Source: Tubulanus polymorphus
Taxonomy: Eukaryota; Nemertea; Palaeonemertea; Tubulaniformes; Tubulanidae
Assembly (NCBI RefSeq): GCF_964204645.1
Contig: NW_027437440.1
Span: forward strand, 62,001 to 126,000
Length of the DNA: 64,000 nt
Direction: 5' to 3'
Positions 30,364 to 40,900 of the stretch are shown here, piece after piece. Position numbers and translations under genes: made by a program. The number at the start of each line of letters is the position of its first letter. Position 1 is the first letter of the stretch. The notes under the pieces were generated by a model. That model was not told the origin of the DNA. It saw nothing but the letters and a program-made list of their open reading frames with translations, and searched no databases.

Positions 30364-30853
30364 TTAAACTTCTTTATTTTTAAAGATAAGTGTGTACAAC
30401 CATCGAGAAAGTTTTTCTAAATGAAGAGAAGAGCATTTTAAACTTTATTTCGTGAAGATAGGGCTATTGGTTGCAAAGTTATGAAAGCTTAAAGTAGACA
30501 CTAACTTTCATCGAAATCAATTGAAATACAATGTAAAACAAACACGTGGCGCCATCTACAATCTATCGGTGGCGGAAATCGGAACTAAATTACTGTAGAA
30601 GCCATTTTGCTTTTTTTGGCAGTCAGTGACCGCACCCATGGGCCAAAATACGTGAAGGGGGCCTCCGTTTAACGAAAGAGGCTCATTTCGTGATCACTAA
30701 CCCTATAATTAATTTTGGTGGTTGACCTTTGACCTTTTTTACTTTTTAACCAGCCCCCTATGTCAATATACGCGGTTGATGTTGTATAGACATAAGGAAT
30801 TGTCCCTTTCCTAGTTCATTCTCAATGAAAATATTTTTAAATGGCCGAAAATT

Positions 30854-30902
30854 GCTGTAGGTAGCGGGACACATACGTCACAAATGTCCCGCTACCTACA
30901 GC
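30854..30902. repeat. hairpin, copy 7
   Basis: Perfect 18-bp stem identical to copy 1. Confidence 0.9.
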
Positions 30903-31129
30903 AAACTACTAGCGCCACTCTGGTGGTAGAATTTGAAACTAATGCATAATACCAGTAACGCCATCTACATTCTGTCGGTGGCGGAAATCGGAACTAAATT
31001 ACTGTAGAAGCCATTTTGATTTTAACCAGCCCCCTATGTCAATATACACGGTTGATGTTGTATAGACATAAGGAATTGTCCCTTTCCTAGTTCATTCTCA
31101 ATGAAAATATTTTTAAATGGCCGAAAATT

Positions 31130-31178
31130 GCTGTAGGTAGCGGGACACATACGTCACAAATGTCCCGCTACCTACAGC
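31130..31178. repeat. hairpin, copy 8
   Basis: Perfect 18-bp stem identical to copy 1. The following ACTGGCGCCATCCTGGTGGC is closest to the half-copy at 34841-34899. Confidence 0.9.
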
Positions 31179-31418
31179 AAACTACTGGCGCCATCCTGGT
31201 GGCAGACTTCGGAACTAATCTTCGAATAACTACTCACATATTGGCGGAAGAAAGAGACTGAGACTAAATGCTATTGTTGTTTTATAAAATGTTTATTATT
31301 CATCTCACCCAGCCACCTCTTTCACAAAATATAAATTAGTGGAGTGGTTATTCTTCTTCCGTTATATCAAATTCATGACATGAACACAGGAGTTCATATC
31401 ATCGGATAAAGCTGCTAT

Positions 31419-34261
31419 TCAAATAAGTGGTTGTTCTTCGAATTCATGACATGAATATGAGTCAATATTGGGTAAAGCTGTAGTATTTTCTTCTTTCCTG
31501 TTGAAACGTTCTTTGTATGGCACTACAACAGAGAAATCTGTCTCACGACCATTGCCATCGATGCTCGGCAGAAGTTTCTTTTTGACCGCCGGTGATCCAT
31601 CAGCGGCAATGTTCTTGTCCGTTTGAGATTCAGAATGTGGTCGTTTTCGATGCCGGAAGTTTATCATGTTATAGTTAGCAGCGGCGTTACCTACATTGAC
31701 AATCAGTTTGTCTGCAACTTCTTTGCATACCGCGGCGGCGGCGGATTCTTTCTCCATTTCATCGGCAAGGAATTTTACTAGTTTTGAACCGCATCGTTTT
31801 GCACTGTTTATAGATTTTAAGCTCATCACCGGAATTTTTGTCTGTGAATCATCGTTGCTAGAACTGTAGAAGCGATGATTCGGTTCGACGTATTTATCGA
31901 TATGCATCATATCGAACATGGAATAGGCTACTTTCAGTGCTTCCCTGGTCTGGACTTTTCCATTTAGTAGGCTGACGCGTTGATCGAAATTTGCCCTGTA
32001 ATGACCAATTTGATATTTCAACAAACTGTTGTATTTTGCTGGTAGGGTAGTCTCGATGAAATTCAATTGTTTTTCCATCACGTGTCTTTTCGATTTGTAT
32101 GACACAGTCCTTACTGCAAAGTACAGTGTTTTACTGGTTACTGATCTGACTCTTGCCGTTAGCTGAATCATGTCAGGCAACGATGGGCATCCTCTCGACA
32201 TCGTTACCATGAAATAGGCTTCGTCGAAGGCATTTGGTTTCTCGTAAGAAGGACCAGCTCCCATGGCATTGGAAAAAATCACTACTCTCGCGTCGTTTAT
32301 ATATTTTGTTACTGTCGCGTCCTTGTCGACCGAATTCTGCAATGCCCATGCAGTGACTGGAACGCTGTCTGGGATAACCGATTTATCCTTCCAACCAGTA
32401 ATGGCTGCAATGTCATTAACTAAACTGTGTGCGTCACGTGCAGAAGAGGTGTAGACGACAATCTTTTTGTTTTCCTCTAGAATCGCATAAAGAATCCTGG
32501 ATCGTAGCATTGCGTGGTCTTGAAATTCGACCAATTTATCGAAAACCGGACCGTAGATCGGATCCGGTGCGACTACGATATACACGGGATCCAGCTGTAT
32601 AGCAACACGGTTCATATCTTGATTGTAGCGAATCGAATTCTCCTTAATTTTCATACTATGCTTTTTCTTTGTGGCCCAACGTTTCCAAGAGTTGATGTCT
32701 TTTAATTTGTTTTCATCGCTTATGGGTAATTTCACTGCAAGTTTGACATCTTTTGCCTTTTGATCCAAAATACTACAGAGTGTATCCTGCCAAGTCCACA
32801 TGTCGGTGAACGCAGCTATCATGTTCTCTGTCATTCTGGCCTCTAAAAAGAACACTAGCCTACATCGCTGCATTCTATTTCTTATCTCGTCCATTAGCAT
32901 TAAGTCATTTGACATGTTCATCACACCACCGTCTTCTATCGAGTTCTTGCAACTACTCCATTGCATGAACATGTTTCCCACGGACATGGCAAGTTCGTCT
33001 ATAACCAATATGTCATTATCTTCCGGCGTGCATGTTATGGAATTGATACATGCTGAATGAAACTGTCCATGGGTTTTCCTCTGTTGCTGTTCTGCCGATG
33101 GGAAGCTGATGTTGTAATGGTCTCCCATGTTCATGCTTTGTTCTTCTAGCCATCTTATTTTATCAGGTGATCCATGATGATAAAGCATTACCTCGAAAGC
33201 GGCTCTTTGGTTTTTCACAGGTTTAAATGTTTTCATTTTCTCTGCCGTTTTCTGTGCCAACAGTTGCCTCGGAGCTAAATACGTCACGTTTTTGACATGC
33301 CCTTGTCTGAGTTGGTTAGAGGCAAACTGCAAGACGGCATTTGTCTTACCGACGCCCATTCTTCCAGTTAACACGAACAGCCTTCTACGTTCATTCTGCG
33401 TGTTTGCAAATTTGTTGTCTTTAGATGTGATCTCCTCGATGTAATGTCTCAACTGGTCACCAGTTTGTAACGGTATCCAGCCGTTATCTTTAGTTGGATA
33501 GGCGTATGCATCATCAATTTCGTCTGCAATTCTTAGGCAACCTGGCCGAAAATCTTCGATCTTTATTTGTAAAGTGTGCCGAATGAATTCTACGGCATAA
33601 CCACATCGGATTTTATCGCCACACTTGTTTTTTTCACCGATGGCATCTTTGAGCAATTTATCTGCTTTTGCGTCAGAGGACATGTTCATCCAGGCTTTCA
33701 ATTTGTCTTTGTTCAGAGATCCATCTGTCGACAAACACAGCGAATGTAAAATCGGTAAAAAGAATGATGCAAAGTCGACGTCACGCAATGCGTTTGCATC
33801 TATAGCGTCAGCGATGTCTTTGTCTGTTTTTATCATCAACTTGCCCTTGGTACTTTCGGCGGTTTTGACATAAGTAAAAAGTTTTTCATCGTCAATCTCT
33901 TTTCTCACTTTTTCTTTATCCCAGTCGACCCGGGGTAACGATTTTCTTGACATTTCGACACAAATAGCTGGACTTTTGTGAACGGTTACCGACGAGACTT
34001 TGCAAATGTGATCTAGAATATCTTCTGAGACCGTGACTTCAGCGTTATCTGGTTGCAATACGCTCGAGATCCAGGCTGTGGAATACGATGACGATGATGG
34101 TATAGGTTTTAGTTTTACACCACCAACGCCAGCTTTACTTTGTCCTACAAGCCGGAAATTTCGGTTTTTAGTATAAACCTTGGTGTCGACGATGCACTTC
34201 GTTTTTCCTTTATCATTATTATAAAATAATTTAATAGGTTGTTTGTTCATCTGCTGCTGCT

Positions 34262-34298
<37 letters not shown>

Positions 34299-34784
34299 CT
34301 GTTGCTGTGACAACCACTCGACAAATGCGAGAATGAAAAATCTCATATTCGTTTTCACGTCTTTGAATATGGCTAGTGGAAAAATTATGTGGTAACTATG
34401 TTTGATTTTGTTTCTGTGTGACTGTAAGATAACCACATCTTCCACGAACATGTCCCTGTGTTCTGAAAACTGTCTCAATCGCTCAACCAAACCATTCACG
34501 TCTACCGGTCCATGCTCCCAAGGACATTCGATGTCCAGATACAATCTAGTCGGTCTGTTTTCAAGCAGCACTTCGTACAGATGGTGATCATTCTCTAGTA
34601 TTGACATCAAATGTCCAGGTTCTTTATTTCCGCTTACTGCAGCCTCCTTGATCGTCAAAAAGGACTTTGTGCCGTTACCAGCAGCCGTGTCTTGTGCAAA
34701 CACTTTGCCATTTTGTGCCTGAATAGCATCTTCTTGTCGTTTATAGTAAGTCACATTAAATACATCTGACGATTTTAGTAACAT
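31419..34784 (-). CDS. archaeo-eukaryotic primase fused to SF2 helicase, 1121 aa
   Basis: ATG at 34784, intact to 31419. The N-terminal part is an AEP/PrimPol-type domain: RLYLDIE (residues ~80-86) supplies the metal-binding acidic pair, SHRNKIKHSYHI (~122-133) the conserved Ser/His strand, and KVYTKNRNFRLVGQSK (~200-215) the nucleotide-binding strand. A poly-Gln run of about 19 residues interrupts it near residue 160. The C-terminal part is a superfamily-2 helicase: Walker A GRMGVGKT near 480, DEXX-type box VIDELAM near 595, and motif VI QLTARVRS near 875. Malacoherpesviruses are known to encode primase and SF2 helicase domains of this type. It would start replication or prime synthesis with the polymerase and SF1 helicase. 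Both flanks carry pieces of the hairpin repeat family. Confidence 0.85.
34245..34310 (-). repeat. CAG-type trinucleotide repeat coding for poly-Gln
   Basis: CTG/TTG triplets (CAG/CAA on the coding strand) give a pure Gln run inside the primase domain, in the loop between the His strand and the nucleotide-binding strand. Confidence 0.9.
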
Positions 34785-34840
34785 CGTGCTGTTCCTCCGG
34801 CGAGATCCAGTAAGAGTAGTTGTAGTGGCTGTAGGCTCGA

Positions 34841-34899
34841 TGTCCCGCTACCTACAGCAAACTACTAGCGCCATCCTGGTGGCAGACTTCGGAACTACT
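34841..34899. repeat. half hairpin repeat flanking the primase-helicase gene
   Basis: TGTCCCGCTACCTACAGC at 34841-34858 is the right arm of the hairpin, followed by GCGCCATCCTGGTGGCAGACTT. It matches 31161-31216 on the other side of the gene. The left arm is degenerate (GGCTGTAGGCTCGA). Confidence 0.8.
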
Positions 34900-35195
34900 T
34901 GACAGAACTGTAAAATACGATAATTCGGTAACCGATGGTCTGATTTTCTCGAAATGAAGACCAAATTCATCAGTGTACGTAAGACGTACCGACGAGGCTC
35001 CGTGCACGCGTTACTCCCGTCCACGCCGTAAATATAGTCGAAATAAACAAACATAATATAGCTCACATCGAAGAGCAAGTTGTTAACCACACGCATCGAC
35101 TGTCCAGTGTAGAACACCGACTCGATCTTTAGATGACGATCGACGTATCTAACCCTAGCGCGCCTCCAGTCACCCGACCTCAGGCATACACGCAT
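34848..35195 (-). CDS. possible small ORF, 115 aa
   Basis: The frame from ATG 35195 reads as plausible protein over about the first 95 residues (basic N-terminus, a Phe/Tyr/Val-rich middle). It ends inside the half hairpin repeat, so the true end may be lost. The first ~65 bp are repeated at about 24549-24615. No family recognised; it may be a remnant exon. Confidence 0.25.
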   Translation of the reverse strand: MRVCLRSGDWRRARVRYVDRHLKIESVFYTGQSMRVVNNLLFDVSYIMFVYFDYIYGVDGSNACTEPRRYVLRTLMNLVFISRKSDHRLPNYRILQFCQVVPKSATRMALVVCCR

Positions 35196-35640
35196 ACCCT
35201 ATGAACAGTCTATGGCCAAGTACCCACGCATACGGTGGTTTCCAGTACAGTCTCCATATCTTTCAATCTAGGACGCAAATTTTAGGTAATTAATAATTTT
35301 TGTCTAAGTTTAACTAGGTATCGGTCTGAACTTGTTTTTACTGACTAACCGTCATTTTAGCTAATACTTAAAGTCGAATGCGTTTTATTTTGCAGAGAAA
35401 TCCGTTCATGCAACTTGCCATAGTTATAAGGGAAGTTAGAGATTTCGTTCGGGGTCAGTGGAAAATCTGTGCGCAGTGGACAAGAGGTAGCAATATAAAT
35501 GTGTCCGATTCTTACCCTAATATATAAATGTAAACTGATTGTTATTATTGTTGAATTTTTCAAACGCAAACAAAAAATAACACACTTCCACATACGAACA
35601 CATCCGACAATAATAATAGCCTTGCACCCTAATTGAACTG
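35195..35640. repeat. repeat B copy 5 and duplicated promoter
   Basis: 35195-35372 is the fifth copy of repeat B. 35410-35615 duplicates the promoter region of the Cys-rich gene (29053-29255), here without its coding region. No gene of its own is supported. Confidence 0.75.
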
Positions 35641-37663
35641 TCAAACCGCCTTGTACAGAACTTTAATAACAAGCACCACCAAAAACATGGTAGCCAAGAC
35701 AGCGTAGAAAAGATGAGTGTACCATTGCTTAAAATATATGATTTTACTCTCCTTATCGACTAGTGCCTGAAACATAGCCTCCTCTGGTCCTGATTCCATT
35801 GTGTGTATGACAGCGCCGTTATTATCGTAATAGATAAACACCTTTCGTTTTCGATCCGTCCTTTGCCTATATTTGAGGTAGTTGAATCGCATTCGAACCA
35901 TTTTCAATTCACGTTCACGTTTATTCAGCAATTTAGCATACGCAGATATCGGACCCAATATAGCATCCCACCAGTTGATCTTAGTATTACCCCCCGCTAA
36001 GACAGCAACCTCCTCATCTTCGTGGACATCTATATCTTAAGGATGGTCATCCAACAGTGCGTGCCATTCCCAATATTTGAGAAAATCAAAAGTTGGAATG
36101 TCAGAAGGCACGCTTGTTGGAATTATATACGGTTCGCTGTTGCACATCACGTTATGTCCCAACACTGCAGTTGTATTAAACTCAATGGCGCATGAGAAAG
36201 TGTAATTATCATGGTTGTGTTTTTCATGCAGAGCTATATCGTTGATTCGAACCGAATAAAATTTCCTTGTGTCTTTTGGTCTTAAGAGGTAGGTAATTCG
36301 TATCGCGTTTCTTGTTTTCCATCAGTCTTGTCATATTGGTGCTAAACTTCTCAAAGTCATCTCTATAAATGTACGGATAGGTGTAGGCCAAATTTCTTTG
36401 ATTAAAATTCTCTACTCTATGCCAGTGGAACACGATGTCTTGTGGAGCACCTCTGTAAGAATATTGGATATATATGTCCGGTGGTAGAAGCGAAGTCTGT
36501 GGTCCAGCTGGGTAGACAACTTTCAGCGGTAGACTCGAATCTATCGGAACGTACTTTGGCGTTTTCTCAACTAATTACTTTATCCCAGTCAGGAGTTGGA
36601 ACTTCCTCTTCCGGGTAACCTTCTGAGGTATGATTTTCTAACTTCCTGTTTTCGAGGTAGAGAGCGTTTGAGGATATAACAGGCGCCTCTAGTTGTACGA
36701 TATCGTGGTTAAACACAGTTTCCACCCTTTTCAATCGACTGAAGACACATTTGTCACTTTCAACATTATCGGGGTCCGTGAACAAATGCATTTTCATTAT
36801 ATCGATGTAATAGCTCAAAGTCCATTCGGAAGTAGTCAGGACCAAAGATACACCTTCCTCTTGTTTGCTGTTGACTGTAAAACAGCGGCCTTTGTTATAA
36901 GACGTATACGCATAGTTGATGACGGGAACGTTTCGACCCGAACCGTCCCTTTTTACGTTGTTGATAACACAAAAGGCATTTTTATAATATTTACCCGTCT
37001 CGTTACCGCTACGTATATCGGTTTCTGTAAATTTCATTGTAATCATAACCGGGTGGCGATTGCGCTCTTTGTACTGAAGCCACTGCGAGAACACTATTTC
37101 CTGATATACCCTGGCATAATGGTTCTCTATACCTGTAGTCTGGATCGGCATGGTTTTGATCATATCATCGTGATAGACGTTAATACTGTTTTAAAACACA
37201 CCTTTGTGACTTATATGCCGAGAAGGGTGAGTTGAGCATGTAAAAAATAGGTAAGTCTACGTGTTCGTTTGTAATGTGGACTTTCAGAGCCCAATGGTAA
37301 TTACCTGTTGATGTTTCTAGCACCCACTTGCCATTTAGCGTTGATAGACTGCCGAATTGCTAACAGAGACTCGTCCACACGTTTTACAAGACTTGGGTTA
37401 GGCGAGTTCACGTTTGGCCGATAATAGAACGTTTTTTCCATTTCCAAAGTAACATTAGGCGTGAAAACACAAAATAATGTAGCCACATCATCGATTCGTA
37501 CACGCGAAGGCACAGAGAAGATTTTACAAGTCGGTCTCTGCGAGTATATGAAATGCGTGCACAATGTCACAATTAAAACCGCCAGCAGTGAGTTATACCG
37601 CCACCAGCTCAGACTTAGAAATTTTAAATTTGGCAGAATAAAAATCAAGCAAAAAAATTCCAA
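35641..37663 (-). pseudogene. broken spliced type I membrane glycoprotein-like gene
   Basis: Read on the minus strand. Exon 1 starts at 37663 and contains a hydrophobic segment (about residues 27-42) that could be a signal anchor, followed by Cys residues. A 119-nt intron fits at 37304-37186 (donor AACAG/GTAATT, acceptor TTAAAACAG, phase 2). The next segment (to 36567) has Cys and N-x-S/T sites. The frame is then lost near 36575, shifts again near 36300, and meets a stop at about 36037-36039. The end, 35958-35641, holds a Lys/Arg-rich stretch and a C-terminal transmembrane helix near 35700-35650. The pieces are consecutive and consistent with one virion or cell-surface protein. I describe the breaks only. 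Errors in the assembly are an alternative explanation for the indels. Confidence 0.6.
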
Positions 37664-37908
37664 CTCCTAACTTCCTGTTTAGAAACAAGGAAGTAAAAAC
37701 CCACCATTCAATCGCTCGAAAATTTCAGAGAAGTCCAACTTCCTGAAATGGGCATTATTTTTTTATCTTTGTTGGTTTATGAAAAACTCAAAAATATTGT
37801 TGGAATTGTTCGTTAATGGACACTTACTAATTCAATATCAGTGTCCGGGTATACCCACAGTGCATTTGAACAATTCCTGCCACACTGTACACTTCTTCTG
37901 CGCCGAAA
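37664..37908. promoter_or_regulatory. divergent spacer with AACTTCC motifs
   Basis: Separates the broken glycoprotein gene (minus) from the SF1 helicase (plus). CTAACTTCCTGTTT at about 37667 and AAACAAGGAAGTA at about 37683-37695 form an imperfect inverted pair. AAGTCCAACTTCCTG follows at 37731-37745. Confidence 0.5.
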
Positions 37909-40900
37909 ATGGACTACGATGCTATGTACAGCGGTTTCGGCGAATTTCACAAGTCCGAAGATCTACCAAGCATTACAAATGTGCCTATAGACGAATCGTT
38001 TGCGAAAAAGATCAACTCCTTCACTCTAAGCGACCAATCGATCGAAACCTGTGTTTTAGAAGATATCTTAGAGAAATCAGAAGTTGACAGAAGTCACGAT
38101 GAAATTTACAGGCTAAATCGATTTTTCCGCGACTATGTAGCAAACGAAGGTGACATAGACCCTAAGCTATACTTAGAACCCGTCGATACAAGGCCACCGG
38201 GCACAAAGACCATGCCCACCATATTCCCGACAAGACTCTGCGGTATAATAGGCCATCCGGGTACTGGTAAAAGCAATAGCATGGGAAAGTTTACAGCGGG
38301 ACATGAATTTTCCACGTTCACAGGGTCTACGAATATAAACACAAAAAATCAACAAAACACGACCGAAAGCTATGCCATGCCAAACAGCTACGACCCCATG
38401 GCTAATACCAGCACGAGAACACTGTTCCAACTGAACAACATTCGCTTATCGAAAGACGAAGTTGAGAAAATCTACCAGAAAGTAACAGCCGACCCTGATA
38501 TGGTCGACGCCTGTAACGAAGTATACTCACCGGATGGGCCCTTTATGGAAAATGCCACTCGCTTCAATCAGGAGAGCGTAAACGAAAATTGGTGTAACTA
38601 CATGAAGGCAGAGCTAAAAGGAATCTTTCCCTTGTTTATGTGCTGTAAAGAGGAATTTGACAAAGATTACATGAAATTTGGTCGTTTACTGCGAAGATGT
38701 CTACCTCCGGGTAACCCACAACACCAACCTATGTCCAATAGGCCCGATATCGTTATAGAAGAAGCCGTAAGCAGACATTTCACGGCTAGAGAAGTTTCAA
38801 TCGCCAAAAAACAAGGTATAAACCTACGACCACCAGAACACGAATCAAGCCTGCTAAATCACGAAAATATCATGAACCACGATAAGTACATCAAAATGAT
38901 TATGGCGAATATGGACCAAGTGACTGAGGCGATGGGCACCTTTTTCTTCAACAGATCATCAAAACCAGGTTCTGGAGGCGGTGGTAGTGGTGGTGGTGCT
39001 GGTGGTGGGGGATTTTCAGGAAATAAATCCTTCAAATCTGTCATGAACCAGATAACGCATACGACCTTCGTAGTGGACGAAGCGGGACTATCGTGCGGGT
39101 TTCTCCTAACCCTAACAGAAATGTTCATCACATACAACGCACTCCTTTACAATTTGGTGCCCCTATACACAAAGAACTACACCATCTTCCTTAATGGCAG
39201 TTTTACACAAGGTAAAGCCGTTGGAGACTTCCCTTACAGCGCATTGGAACAGATCAACGCGGTATCTTCGCAAACAGATCGATGCAGAAGTGTCGTGAGC
39301 ATACTGAACAGACGTAGAACCAACGATGCCGAAGACCAAGTGGCCATACTGCACAACTCACTAATCTTACACAGCGAATTCAACATACCGATGACCGACA
39401 AGACTTATGAAATTCTGCGATACCAGGAAGTTCCAAGGGCAAGGCTCTACGACACCAATTACCGAATGGATGCCCTCAGATTGTGTCAAAAGCATGATAT
39501 GTGCGATCAAATGATGAAAGCAGCCTATAAAGACGGTATAGCTCGAATTCCAGTCAAAGATACCATTCTGGCTAGCGCTAGGATCGTTTACCTTGACACT
39601 GAGACCAAGGATATGCAATATCCACGGTCAAAGGTTGAAACTCTCGAAGAATTCCCCCATGGTACAAATACCTGCCACCTGTCAAAACTCACCCCAGAGG
39701 AAGCTAGAAGAAATATCACGAAAGCATTCATCGGCTTCTACAAGGAACACGGATACCTGGATTTGTACACCGACAATCAAAACTTTGTTCCCGAAGACTG
39801 CGATCTACAGGAGGAAGATGAATTTATGGAATTGATAATAAGTGAGGATAATCCAACAAATCTCACCGACTCGTTTGGTTTCTACAACACGAAACTCGAA
39901 AAACTTATCCAAGAACGAACCAAGCAAGCCGAAGAGATCTGCAATCGAAAACGTGAGCGCCTACGCATGAAAAACAAGAAAAAGCAACTTTGCGATATCG
40001 AAGAGGAAGAGGCAAGGACCGCGACTTTCGAGGATGGACTTGGTGGTATAGGTGGAGACGTAGATATGACGTTCGAAGATCTAAATCCAAAAATAACCAC
40101 CGATAAGAAGAAGAGAGTTCAAGGCATTTGTTGTGTCATGGGTCCAGCGGAAAAATTCTGTCACAAACAGCAGCATTGGGAACTTAGACGTAATTGTCGC
40201 GTGTTGCAGAATAACCTGAAAGACAGCGAACTTTTCGACTCATCAGCTGCTCAAAACCAGAGAGGTGTAAATAAAAGAGGTGGTAACGGAGCTGGTGGAA
40301 ACAAAGGTGGTGGTGGTTGGAAAAAACAACAAAATACCGGTGCCAAAGATAAGGAAGTTATCGCCTGGTACTATAACCCGCAACTGGATATGGTCAGAGT
40401 TGTAGCGATGCCCGATTTCACTCTCCTATTTTCAACAGGATCCTGGGAAGAAGACATTCAACTATTCGAAGACTCCATACAACGATCCGTAGCAGATATG
40501 CAGATGTACATGGCATTTCAACGTGTCAGGCAGCTGAACGAAAACGGAATGATCACGAGTACCCTGCAATTCACCAACACAGCGATAAAGGGTGTGAAGA
40601 CTTCTCTCGACAAACTCCTCGCCGATAGGCTATTTGAAAACACAAGTGATCAATTCAAAATCTGCGTCTTTGCAACATTCGTCGAAGAGGCCTACACATG
40701 GCTGTTGAAAAAGGAAGAACAAGAAATGATGCAAGATCGAATGAGAAACAGGATGTTAAACAACCAGCAGCAGCAGGAAGATGCTACTTTCTCGGAGCAT
40801 GTTCCTCATAGCACGTATACGGACTTCAATTCGCTCACGTTCAAGGAGCAATATGACACTGATGATTACTGCGCTGTCAGAGATCGAATCCCTGCGAATA

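Larger units (their letters stand above)
30126..31437 (+). repeat. 1.3-kb segmental duplication, right copy
   Basis: Matches 26679-27984. Its right end overlaps the 3' end of the primase-helicase gene, so this copy joins the repeat array to the gene. Confidence 0.85.

Noticed and set aside
24125-31178. Hairpin array as a CRISPR-like array
   Set aside because: Spacing is irregular (hundreds of bases to kilobases), units are embedded in longer repeats, and the setting is eukaryotic.
34848-35644. Continuous gene from the half hairpin through the duplicated promoter
   Set aside because: The frames belong to different repeat units and the duplicated promoter; no splice path could be supported.
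36693-37235. Plus-strand 180-codon frame
   Set aside because: Antisense to the broken glycoprotein-like gene, which has splice sites, Cys and glycosylation-site patterns.
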